Positions 8,549-18,124 of a stretch of 64,000 nt of DNA are shown here, piece by piece (positions within the stretch are counted from its first letter, which is position 1; each line of letters starts with the position of its first letter). The translations under genes were made by a program, and so were the position numbers. The notes under the pieces are model-generated. The model had not been told where the DNA came from. It worked only from the letters and a program-made list of their open reading frames with translations, and ran no database searches. The stretch is from Prorocentrum cordatum. Its lineage: Eukaryota; Sar; Dinophyceae; Prorocentrales; Prorocentraceae. The stretch spans positions 186,001 through 250,000 of the forward strand of contig CAUYUJ010011270.1 of NCBI GenBank assembly GCA_963575745.1, read 5' to 3'.

Positions 8549-11307
8549 GGCCTCGATGGTAAAAAACTGGAGGTGCCCAAACGCGACTGCAAGTCCAGAA
8601 GAGTGAAGATGCGCCTCTCGAAGGTTGCCCTGTGAGCAAAAACAGCCACGTCCCTGAGCATCCCGTTTAACGATTCGTCGATAAAGCAGTTGTACTGCTT
8701 GGGGGAGCCATGGACGTCAACCCTGAGGCGAGGTCCCAAACCCCCTCAGAATTTAGTCGAAGAGAATCTTCGAGGAAATCCTTCAGAATCTCCTCGAAGA
8801 GGCTTTCCTCGAGAAAATTCAAAAACACCTTTTCGAAAATCTGGACCAGGACTGGAGTTGTACAGGGGGTCGGAGGGTCAGAGAAACCGGTGGGGGGGAG
8901 TCGGATTATCAAACCGTGACCTATCAAGCATGTGGCACAGCAGATGGCTCTTGGGCGTGTAGTCTATGCCAGTTAACTTGCACGAAACAAGGTGGGTCTG
9001 GGCTGCTTCCAGCAGCATCCCTTTTCCCAAGTCCGAGACTTTACAGCGCTGGAGCCGAATAATGTTCAGGATCTGCGTGAGCGAAATCCCAGCCTTCAGC
9101 AAAGCATCACCGAATACTGGCGGACCCCCATATCTGCGCACCATGTCAATGCTGAATTTCAGGAGCAGGCCGCACTCGGCAGCCTTCAGTGACATGTGAC
9201 AGCCAGGGTGATTAGGCGACTGAAGAGATCCTTTATATATAATGCGTGGCCCTCACATCGAATTAACGGGAAACTGCCGACTGTCGAAAAAACAATTCGA
9301 TGGCCGAACGAGGGTCCGAACACCTACGGGCCAGGGGCGACCGCGACCGACGGACCAGAGGCGATTATCTTAGCACCAACTGGCCAGGGGCTAGGTGTTC
9401 ACTAATCGGCTCGGCTCAAGCCTGTTATCCTGCCCAACAACTCCTGCCCCTGCTCCTCATCCTCTTCTTTCCCTCCTCCTCCTCCTCCTCCTCCTCCTCT
9501 TCTGCTTTCTCCTGCTAAGCTCCTCTCCTTTCCCACCTGGCCCCTGCTCCACATCACTTCGCGCTCACCTTGTTTTCGCTATCGCTTCCGCCCGCCTCCC
9601 ACGTTTAATTGCCCATCACCCGTCCTTTGCTCTTTGCCTCGTGCTCGTTACTTCGCGATTGATCCTCATGCTCCATCCTCGATCCTCTGACTCATCCTTC
9701 TCAAGCCTTCCTCAAGAAGTAAAGTGCCAAACGCTGTCCTGCAACGATGCGCCGCGGCGCTGGCCCAACATCTTGACAGTTAGGGCGGACAAACGAGATG
9801 AATGTGGAATTGCTTGTTGTTCTTGCCATTGTTGTAGTGCTGCTCCAAGTGACCTGGACCCCAGCTCGACGATTTGTTCCTGGTTGCCACTGTGCCTCCA
9901 CACATTGCGCAATATGAGTCTCCAACAGCACGCCGAGACGTACCGCATCACTGGTCCGAAGTACAAACAGTGGAGTGCGTCGACAGCTAAAGTTTTGTGG
10001 GGTGATGTATCGAGCGCGTCAGCAAACAAGACGCAGCGGTGCGAAACAGATTCCAGTGATCGTTGCTTGTCGTCCCTCCGCGACCGCCAAAATACGACCT
10101 CCAATGGTAGATGCAGCCTTTCGAGCTCAGCCACGTCGAGTACTTGCTTCGATGGTTCCAGTCGGTCCCCTGCTTTGAGCTGAACGCCATTTACAACGAC
10201 ATCGTTTTGCACAAGCCTGCCTCCGATGCCCCTCCCGCCTTTTTTCCAACGCATCACAGCGACGAGGTTTTTCATATGATCTGCTGTCTCAATTTTGATG
10301 TGCACTTCACACTTGGAGCAGGCTTCCTCGTACTCGTGGTGGGAGCGGAGCGGCCACTCGATACCGTCGGGTACGTTTAGTGATAAATATAGTTCGTGGA
10401 GTTCAGATTTGCTGCATTTACAATACTGACAAGGCGAATGTACACTGCTCCACGACGCCAAGCCCAGTGATTTTGCATGCTCGCCCCAGTCGCCCTTGAT
10501 CCAAATCAAGCAGCCTCTGAATGATAGTGGTGTTGCATCGGCGTCCATCGGCGCGCCGTCATGCCGTTCAGTTGGCCGTCGTCCAGCCATCATTGCGTCG
10601 AGCTGCCAACGCACCGCTTGTAAGTGTGGGAAGAGGGAGCACCAGCCCCGACAGCCGCATAGGCAACTGTCGGATGAACGTGTGACTGACACCAAGTGAC
10701 GGTTCCCAGTGAGGAGATTTATTATCCACATGCCTGTCGTAGAATCCATTCGGCCAGCCGCTTGGGCGCGATAGTTAACACCATCTAAGTAGAAGCCTAA
10801 CGGTACAGGCAGCCGCTCGCCATTTTCAATGGATTTCAACACACTGCGGTGATTCCGGTACACGGCTAGATCTAGAACGCTTTCTTCCGATTGGCCTGGG
10901 CCTGCTGTGAGCAAGTCAAACGTGGTGCTGTCAGATCGCAGCTCGTCCTCGAGACTCTCGTACGCAAGTAGTGTGGGGACGTCCCTCGTCGTCCTTTGCG
11001 GGCGACGGTTGTAGTTCACTGGCGTTTTGACTAAGTACGTGTTTTTTGGTGGCGTGATGGTCTTGTCAAGGTGTTGTTGGTACTTCCCTGTTTGTTTGCC
11101 AGGCTCCATGGCATAGGCGGAAAAAGCAGCTCCTGGTATCCCCGCCTGGTCTGCCCAATGGCAGGCTTCTGTAAACTCCATGGCGGTCAGCTTGCACGAT
11201 CCATACAGTCGCAGAAATAGTTTGAGAAGGTTGGCTCCAGCTTCACGGTGTTTCTGGTCAGTCGGCACCCAATGCCGAAACCCGCGGGAACTCCGACTTC
11301 GATCCAT
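8518..11307 (-). CDS. Tnp2-like transposase of the 14.9-kb element, three exon segments
   Basis: Segment 1 (11,307-about 9,745) starts at an ATG and gives about 520 residues. It has D175 in GFYLDGVNY, a cysteine cluster (C215, C217, C219, C223), D273 in KGDWGEH and a second cluster SPCQYCKC, the pattern of Tnp2/CACTA-like DDE enzymes. Segment 2 (about 9,190-8,921) continues with LKAAECGLLLKFSIDMV and TPKSHLLCHMLDR. Segment 3 (8,722-about 8,560) has GSPKQYNCFIDESLNG and AHRATFERRIFT; E in FIDES may be the third acidic residue. The second intron is a clean GT-AG from 8,920 to 8,723 and joins in frame as LDR-VDVHG. The first intron holds a (CTC)n tract at 9,470-9,515, and its donor is not GT. 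I see no internal stop in the segments, so this could be a working transposase. Confidence 0.7.
8723..8920 (-). other. GT-AG intron of the transposase gene
   Basis: The donor GATAG/GTCACGG at 8,921/8,920 and acceptor CCTCAG/GGTTGAC at 8,723/8,722 join to give an uninterrupted LDRVDVHGSPK frame. The interior holds a run of related TCGAAGA/CCTCGA words with many short inverted matches. Confidence 0.65.
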
Positions 11308-11793
11308 GCCGAAGCCTCTCGTTTGCTACAGCGTGCAGGTGGGAGCCAGAGTGCCGAGGCTTTTGGGCCAAATGGCGGTGCAATGGCTTTTGGGCCAAAT
11401 TGGCCATCATGAAGTGAGATGACGTCGGCTTTATGATTTTATGTGTTACTCCTCCCTCATCTTTCCTTCCTATCTCTCTCTCTCTCCCTCTGTTATCCCA
11501 CTTCTCTTGCTCCCTCGACTCCTAAAATTTTCTACTCAGTCCCTCTAGGGTTCTCTTTGCAGCAAGTTTGAGCGACAACATTCGGTATCGCATAGAATGG
11601 GGAAACAAACAAATTATACTCAGTCCCGATTTCAACCTCCGTTGCAATCATCGTGCTCCTGCTATTTCACTCCTAGGCCAATGTCCCCCTCCTCAGCTCA
11701 TATCCTCTGGGTCGGGGTGCTAGCACGGGGGCGCCTGGAAGTTCTTCGTGTCCCAGCGTTGCGGCGGGGGCGGTGCCGCAGGGAAGCAAGCCG

Positions 11794-11825
<32 letters not shown>

Positions 11826-11921
11826 CGGAGGTGGGCAACGGATGTATGCCTGCGAGTAAGTTAGCTATTACCCCAAGGAATGCTTTGAGCACCAGGCACG
11901 CACGCGAAGATCATCGTTCGG

Positions 11922-11935
11922 ATCATCGCGATGAT
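11922..11935. repeat. 14-bp palindrome ATCATCGCGATGAT, copy 2
   Basis: Exact match to the copies at 6,922, 18,020 and 28,344. It is flanked by further GATCATCG and CAATGATC words. Confidence 0.7.
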
Positions 11936-12447
11936 TCGATCAATGATCCCGCATGTGCGCCTGTACCTGACTTAATGTTACTCGCAGGTCTACCTCCGCT
12001 GGTTGTTTGGTCGTCGTTTCAGCCGATCTCCCCATGGGCCAGCTGTCACACTCTCTCGTCAGATGTTACGAATCACGCCATGTCTGACCACGAACGAGGT
12101 TGCAGGCGACACCGCCGTGGAAGAGGCGTGCAGGAGGAAGGAGGATGAGGATCAGGATGATGGGGGGAGGTGGAGGACAAGGAGCAGAGGATCAGGGGAG
12201 GTGGAAGGCACTGATCCAAGGACGATCTCAGGAAGAGGACCAGGATGAGAAGAAAAAAAGAGTAAACTGAGGCAGCCTGTGCTGCAGCGATGAGCTTGAA
12301 AGCACCAAGCCGAGCAAACTTAAAGTCTGGCAGCTTCCTCTGGGCTCGGGATCGGCGCCTGTGGACTGCCCCAGCGCGTTCTCTTGAATCCCAGCGGATG
12401 CTGGCTGGAATTTTCTCCCTGACTGTCCGAAAATTGTGGATCCTTTG

Positions 12448-12609
12448 GGGATCATCGGTAGATCATCGGTAGATCACCGGTCACCGGGGGATCATCGGTT
12501 GGGGGGGGGGTGCACCAAACCTGTAAAAACACATGGTTTTCTGCCCGATCATCGGTGGATCATCGGTCCCAGGATCATCGGTAGATCACCGGTGGATCAT
12601 CGGTAGATC
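12448..12609. repeat. GATCATCGGTA / GATCACCGGT array
   Basis: About ten variants of GATCATCGGTA, with some GATCACCGGT, occur in two blocks separated by a G-run and a short unique stretch. Each unit contains partial dyads. Confidence 0.8.
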
Positions 12610-12933
12610 TCGCCCCATTCGGCCCTGGGACGCCCAAGATTTTCAGATTTCAAGGCCGCTGAGGTCGAAGGGTAGGGGTTCGCAGGGAGAGAGCCACGAG
12701 AGTGGCGAAGGACGTTGGGGAAAGTAGAGGTGAGAAGGGGGAGGAGGAGATGAATGAGGAGGAGGACTGGAAGGAAGAGTGTGGTGTCCCATCGGGCCCT
12801 CGGCTCGGTTCCCAAGCTACGCTTTAGGAGCAGTCCACGCTCGCTCATGCGAGCCCACGCCTCAATTGAACAGGCGAAACCACGAACAACTGCACGCAGT
12901 GCACACACTCACGCTCACATCGAATATCCTCGA

Positions 12934-13860
12934 TCACTTTTTCGCACACTTGATCTGATGCATAGTCAAGAGGTCCTTGACGTGACCCCCAATCTTGTCA
13001 ATGAGCCCCTCAAGCTCCTTGACGTCGGTCAGCGTGGCCCTGAAGAGCACGTCGTCCTTCATCTGCTTGCGAACGCTCCCCAGCTCGCGCGTCAGCGCCT
13101 GCGTCAGACGGGAGTTGTTCGAGAGCGTCGTCTTCAGCTCCAGCATGCAAGCATTGAGCTCCAGCGCGTCTGAGTCGTTCTCGGCCCACTTCCAAGGGGC
13201 TGTCGCATTGGGGTCCTGCTTAGCAGCAGCCGTGTCTGTAGCGATGGAGCCCGTGACCGTATGAGCCTGCGAGGTCGTCGTCGAGTATTTGCTCACCACC
13301 TTCTTCGCAGAGGTCATCAGCTCCTTGATGTCAACGACTGGAACGGCTGCAGCAGCAGCTGCAGTGGCCTGGGCGGCTTCCTCCGCGGCCTTCTTGGCTG
13401 CAGCCTTTGCCTTGGCTTTTGCCTTGGCTGCAGCCGTTGCCTTGGCTTTCGCAGCTGCCTTCTTCTCCTCGGGGCTCAATTCCTTTGGCTCCTCGGGCTC
13501 CTCAGCGGGCTGCTCAATGCCTGGTAGTGCCGCCTTCTCGCCAGCTGTGGTCGCTTGCGCGGGGGTCGCCTCTGCAGCTGCCTCGACAGCAACCCTGCCG
13601 CTCTTGGCGGCGCGCTCCTGCTGCAGATCGGCATCCTCCAGCTTGCGCTTGCGCTCCATGCCGAGGTCCGTCAGCTCTGGTGCGTTCTCCCATGTCTCGT
13701 GCTTCTTCCAGGAGGTCGTGAACGCCTCCCTCGTGCCGCGAACAATATATAAAGCTCGCAGACTCTCGGTCATCTCATCGTAGGCTATCCACGGAGGTCC
13801 CATGGCCATCGCTTTCAGGAAATACCGAGACGCCTGCAGGGAGGCACACGCTCCTCCTCC
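12934..13860 (-). CDS. Gene C-D-E, last exon (E): AK-rich protein with a GPPW...T segment
   Basis: The frame ends with a stop at 12,934 after HQIKCAKK. It opens with ASRYFLKAMAMGPPWIAYDE, then MTESLRALYIVRGTREAF, a segment that resembles multi-copy dinoflagellate proteins I have seen but cannot name. Next come a basic/acidic patch (MERKRKLEDADLQQER), an Ala/Lys-rich run of about 45 residues, and a C-terminal part with coiled-coil character (ELNACMLELKTTLSNNSRL to GLIDKIGGHVKDLLT). The start of the frame lies in (GAG)n sequence and is not real; the exon probably begins near 13,850 and is spliced to exon D, which ends in GRIAHKEGGG. It is presumed to be an element-encoded structural or DNA-binding protein. 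Confidence 0.5.
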   Translation of the reverse strand, partial: GGGACASLQASRYFLKAMAMGPPWIAYDEMTESLRALYIVRGTREAFTTSWKKHETWENAPELTDLGMERKRKLEDADLQQERAAKSGRVAVEAAAEATPAQATTAGEKAALPGIEQPAEEPEEPKELSPEEKKAAAKAKATAAAKAKAKAKAAAKKAAEEAAQATAAAAAAVPVVDIKELMTSAKKVVSKYSTTTSQAHTVTGSIATDTAAAKQDPNATAPWKWAENDSDALELNACMLELKTTLSNNSRLTQALTRELGSVRKQMKDDVLFRATLTDVKELEGLIDKIGGHVKDLLTMHQIKCAKK

Positions 13861-14055
13861 TCCCTTCCTCCTCCTCCTCCTCCTACTCATCCTCCTCCTC
13901 CTCCTCACTCCCTCTTCATCCTCCTCCTAGCTCCTCTTCCTCCTCCTCCTCCTCACTCACTCCTCCTCCTCCTCCTCCTCCTCCTCCTCCTCCTCTTCCT
14001 CCTCCTCCTCCTCCTCCTCCTTTTCCTCCTCCTCCTCCTCATCCTCCTCCTCCTC
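13850..14055. repeat. (CTC)n tract in the intron between exons D and E
   Basis: Almost pure CTC/CTT triplets, purine-rich on the coding strand. Open frames through it are artefacts. Confidence 0.85.
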
Positions 14056-14059
14056 GTGA

Positions 14060-14723
14060 CCCCTCGACCGATGCCTGCAACCAGCCCAGGCGCCCGCCGC
14101 CCTCTTTATGGGCAATGCGCCCAATGGGCATCCACTGCGCGTTCTTGTACTCCGTGCGCGAGAACTCCTGCGTCTTCTCCCGTTTCACCAGGTACTCCTG
14201 GTAGCGCTCCTTGGCCCAGTTCGCGCGGTACTGGTCCTGCGCCTCGCTGTTGCCTCTCAGCGGCTTGTACTCGAGGTTCTCTTTCGTTCCAGGTTTGTCC
14301 ACCCTCCTCTGCCAGCGCGAAGCGATGGCGTTCCCGTTCTTCGCATTCGTGTTGAAAATGAAGCCACGCCGTTTGACCTCTGCCCACATCTCCTCCTCGG
14401 CCGACTCCTTCGCGATCTTCGGATCTCTATTCATGTCGACCTCCTCTGTCGTGGGCACCTGCACCTCGTCATCGGTGAACCCACCCTCAGGTGGCGCCAG
14501 GTCCTTCTTCGCGAACCCCTTCAGGAACAGCGCGTGCTTCAGGGCGTCGGAGTTCCAGATCTCGAGCAACGACTGGTGCAAGCCCGCGTCGTCGATCTTG
14601 GAACCAGAGGCTAGCTTGATGATCTCCTCGAAGCGCAGACGCTGTGCGTGCAGCGCCTCCAAGGTCTCCTTCTTGGTCTTCGGCGGCGTCTCGAACGGCG
14701 ACGGCGGAACCGAAAAGGGGTGA
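14060..14723 (-). CDS. Gene C-D-E, middle exon (D)
   Basis: The coding segment starts about 14,720 (SVPPSPFETPPKTKKETLEA), runs through LRFEEIIKLASGSKIDDAGL, a PEGGFTDDEVQVPTTEE acidic stretch and EEEMWAEVKRRGFIFNTNAK, and ends about 14,075 in WMPIGRIAHKEGGG. It has no start or stop of its own that looks genuine, and it is bounded on both sides by triplet-repeat introns, so it is best read as an internal exon between C and E. No domain is recognised. Charged composition and likely helices suggest a scaffold or DNA-associated role at most. Confidence 0.5.
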
Positions 14724-14729
14724 GGGGAG

Positions 14730-15034
14730 GAGGAGGAGGAGGATCAGCGAGGAGGAGCAGGAGGAGCGGGAGGAGGAGAAGGGGGGGAGGAGGAGGAAGG
14801 AAGGAAGGACGGGAGGGAACATAGAGCAGGAGAGAGACGGAGGGAGGAGGAAGAGGAGGAAGAGCAATTGGAGGAGGAGGAGGAGGAGGAGGAGGAGGAG
14901 GGAGACGCCCTCCTCCTCCCCTGTCCCCTCCTTCTCCCGCATCTCCTCCTCCTCCTCCTCCTCCTCCTCCTCCTACTCCTCCTCCTCTTCCTCCCCCTCC
15001 TCATCCCTCCCTCCCTCACTCCCTCCTCCTCCTC

Positions 15035-15065
<31 letters not shown>

Positions 15066-15125
15066 TCCTCACCACCACCACCACCACCACCACCACCACC
15101 ACCACCACCACCACCACCCTTCTCA
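14730..15125. repeat. (GGA)n then (TCC)n then (CCA)n tracts
   Basis: Purine-rich GGA repeats run to about 14,910 and switch to TCC repeats to about 15,066, then to about 17 CCA/CAC triplets. The purine-to-pyrimidine switch makes a large potential foldback inside the intron between exons C and D. Confidence 0.85.
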
Positions 15126-15219
15126 TCATCATCCTCCCCTGGGGGCCGCATCCGCAGCCACGTCGCGGGGCGGCAACTTGCCCGTGGTGTCGCCGCGCTG
15201 CTCCTGCGGGCGACCGCCG

Positions 15220-15345
15220 TCATACCGTCGTCCGACTGTCGTCCGACCGTCGTCCGACCGTCGTCCGACCGTCGTCCGATCGTCCGACCGCCGACCGCCG
15301 TCCGACCGTCGTCCGACCGTCGTCCGACCGTGCCCGACCCCCGTC
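15220..15345. repeat. CGTCCGACCGT tandem array
   Basis: Eleven-base units (GTCCGACCGTC) are repeated about ten times with drift. The same unit occurs in both orientations at 18,615-18,712. It lies at the 3' side of exon C and is probably intronic. Confidence 0.8.
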
Positions 15346-15444
15346 CGACTACGGACCGCCGACGACTGCCCGACCGCTCCGCAGCCGATTACCGACCGCT
15401 GCCCGACGGTTTGAGGTTCCGACCGTTGCCCGACCGCCGTCTTT

Positions 15445-16362
15445 CCCGCTGCGTTCCTGCTGGCTGGCCTCGCCGCTGCTGCCGCCGTCGGACTTGCCCT
15501 TGCCGCCGTCGACCCCCTGCAGCGTGGAGACCTTGGGCTCCTGCACCCTGGAGGCCTGCAGGTCGCCGCTGCCGTCCTGGACCCCCTGCCGCTTGGAGGC
15601 CTGGTCGCCGCTGCCGTCGACGTGGACCGTCTGCCGCTTGGAGGCCTGGTCGCCGTTGCCGTCGATCCCCCCCGTGGAGGTCGCGCCGTTGCCGCCGTCG
15701 GGGTCCGCGACCTTCTGCCGCTTGCTGCCGTCGTCGAGGTCCTTGCCGCCGTCGATGCCCTGGTCTCTCTGCCGCCTGCTGGCCGTGATGCCGCCGTTCG
15801 CCGATGCTGCCAGCGCGGACGCTGCTTCAGATACCACAATAAGACCGACCGCCACCTTGGACCCCAGCGGATCATCCTTGTGTGTGGCCCAGTGGTCTCG
15901 TGCCTCCTCAACCTCTATGCCCTTCTCCTCCGCGCTCTTCCTAGACGCTTCGATCGCCTGAGCCATCATGCGAGCCTCTTCCTCTGCGATGCGGTTCTGC
16001 TCCGCCTGGTTCTCCTTCGATTTCTTGATCGCCTCCTGGAGTTCAGCATCTTCCTGAGCCTCTGGAGCAGCATCTTTACCCCGAGCCTCTGGAGCAGCAT
16101 CTTTACCCCGAGCCCCCGCATCTACAGATGTGTCATCCAAGCCGTTCTCGACGTCGATCGGGCTGAAGCCGTCGGTATCTTTCGCGGGCGGGGGGTCCTC
16201 GGTCGGTTGGCCCTGCTGTTCGAAATACTCATTGTCACGCCGAATCGCATCCTCGATTTCGACCGTGCCTGGGCACCGATCTCCTGCCAGCAGTTCTCGC
16301 AAGTTAGGCCCAGCTGGGGGTTCTGGTACAGTTTGAGTCATATCCTGGCTATCACCTGCCAT
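15445..16362 (-). CDS. Gene C-D-E, first exon (C): LLAGDRCP protein with two UIM-like motifs
   Basis: It starts at an ATG (MAGDSQDMTQTVPEPPAG). Residues 24-31 are LLAGDRCP, followed by an acidic/polar region with a 9-residue tandem repeat (RGKDAAPEA) at about 85-102. Two segments, LQEAIKKSKEN (109-119) and MAQAIEASRKSAEE (133-146), fit the ubiquitin-interacting motif core (hydrophobic-xx-Ala-xxx-Ser). A Gly/Asp-rich low-complexity tail follows (SKRQ...VDGSGDQASKRQ). The open frame runs into the CGTCCGACCGT satellite, so the exon probably ends near 15,445. A homologue with the same motifs sits at 28,561-29,391. Binding of ubiquitin is inferred from the motif only; no function is established. 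Confidence 0.55.
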
Positions 16363-16953
16363 ACGTGGTAAACGTGGTGTGTTGGTACAGCGTGGTCGGT
16401 GAGCTGAACCAAGCGCGTGGCGTCAGCCGCGCGTGTTCGAGCCAAAGTGGCTACAGAGGGTCGAGGAGGTGCTGGAGGATGGATGGTCTTGCGGGTCTTT
16501 GGGAACCCATGGTATTTGGCTCGGTATTTGGGCCCAGTCGAATCCCCCTATGTGCATCTCTTATACTGTGGATTGCGAACCCCACCTGTCCACGTTTGCA
16601 TATTCGTGGTTCGTCTGATGTATTATTGTATTACGTTTCGCTTTGAGGGGGATCAGTCTGTTAAGATTGCGTTACACATTCACCCCATATGCCCATCTTG
16701 TCACACAGTCGTCTCGAGTTTGGTTTTACTTTCATTTCGCAACTCCCCATATGTGCATCTCATAGATCAGTTTACTTACCTGCAGCCCATATGTGCATCT
16801 CTCCCCAGGTGCATCTCATCTTCTTTAGGACCAGCCTGGTTCATACGGGCGTGATCTGAACTTCCGTCGACATGACAAGCGCCAGCTATAGCTATACATT
16901 ACACACGGTGCTTGCACAGCGTCGCATAGAAAAAAATGAGAGGTGTGCGAAAT
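16363..16953. other. Spacer between genes A-B and C-D-E
   Basis: No gene. The sequence CATATGTGCATCTC or a close variant occurs four times (near 16,549, 16,748, 16,787 and 16,808). This region should hold the promoter of gene C-D-E; the repeated word could be a regulatory site, but nothing proves it. Confidence 0.45.
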
Positions 16954-17850
16954 TCAGAAGCCGTCGAGCATTGACCCTGGAATATCCTCGGGCTCGTACT
17001 TGTCCCTCGGCGGGCTCTGGAAGACAATCGATTTCTTCGAGGCCTTCGGGGACTTCTGATCTGTCGGAGTATCTTCTGTAGGACGCTTCATTGCCGCCAC
17101 CGCGGCGCCTGCCGCCGTCGCCTCTGCCGCTGCCGCAGCTGCGGGGCTAGGCTGCACACCCGCTGCCGCTGGGCGCTTCTTCACGGGTGCCTGAATCTCC
17201 TCTGCCGCCGCCGCTGGTACGACATCCGTTGCCGATGGGCGCTTCATCATGGGAGGCTCACTCGCTGGTGCTGCCATTGCCTGCTCCTCCTCCTCCTCCT
17301 TCTCCTCCTCCCCCTCAACCTCCTCATCGAACTCGCGGGGCTCCTCCTCGCCTCCTTCCTCCTCATTCGCTTCCTCGCCGTCCTCAGCTTCAGCAGGAGC
17401 TGGCGCATCTTCCTTCTCTTCCTCCTCAGCCTCTGCCTCCTCTGCCTCTGCGAGGTCAGCTGCTGATGGTCTCTTTAGTGCCGCCGCAGGCCTTTTCAAC
17501 GATACTGCTTCTGCTGCTGCTGGTTTTTTGGACACGCTCTTCTTCTTCCCGTTGCCGTCTTTCAGCCACTGAGTTTTCAGCATCTCCATCTCGGGCTTAT
17601 CAATCTCACCATTGACATATTTCTTGACCATGGGGACCAGAAAGGCAACGGCGTCTTCCTCGTTCAAGTAGGATCTCATCTGAAACAGCTGGCCGCGTTT
17701 CTGTAGGACCTGCAGCCACCTATCTCCCTGTTTGTTCGAGAATACAACTCTCACCCTGTCTCCGTTCTGCATCGTGCCAGACCACACTTCCTGCGACGCT
17801 GGTTTTCCTCCTCCGGGAACCTCTGCAGAAACTGTTCCTGGGACCTACAC
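16954..17850 (-). CDS. Gene A-B, last exon (B): KRPAA-repeat acidic protein
   Basis: The exon reads from about 17,850 (SAEVPGGGKPASQEVWSG) through MQNGDRVRVVFSNKQGDRWL and MVKKYVNGEIDKPEMEML to a stop at 16,954 after GSMLDGF. The first 70 residues look like a small folded domain and are conserved in the second copy at 30,225. The rest is low complexity: six Lys-(Lys/Arg)-Pro-(Ala/Ser/Thr) motifs (KRPAAAL, KRPSAAD and similar) and a long Glu-rich stretch. KRPAA resembles the first half of a bipartite nuclear localisation signal, so a nuclear protein is plausible. A frame starting further upstream suggests it is spliced to segment A across the GATCATCG-rich interval. Confidence 0.55.
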
Positions 17851-17929
17851 GGATAACCTACCAACCCTGGTCCAGAATCCATGGGAATTTGCGGCGTCAT
17901 CGAAATGGCCCCAGGAACCACCACGATCG

Positions 17930-18060
17930 GATCATCGCAGGATTTTGTGTTAATTTTGGGCTTCTTTCGCGATCCTCCCAGTGACCACCACGGTCGGATC
18001 ATCGCACGATCATCGCACAATCATCGCGATGATCCCGGCGATGATCCCGTGGTGGTCCAT
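17930..18060. repeat. GATCATCG array with palindrome copy 3 (18,020-18,033)
   Basis: Multiple GATCATCGC words flank an exact ATCATCGCGATGAT. The ends of the block, CACCACGATCGG and GATCCCGTGGTGG, are also roughly inverted, making a hairpin-prone intron between A and B. Confidence 0.75.
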
Positions 18061-18124
18061 GGGGGAGTATTGGGCCAAAGACACCGCAAACCAGTCAAAT
18101 AGATTCGGGATGCAGGTTGCAAGG

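Larger units (their letters stand above)
11308..12933. other. Intergenic region between transposase and gene E
   Basis: No convincing gene. It contains a (GA)n tract at about 11,798-11,823, the 14-bp palindrome at 11,922 and the GATCATCGGTA array at 12,448-12,609. The transposase promoter should lie near 11,310-11,600, but I recognise no element. Confidence 0.5.
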
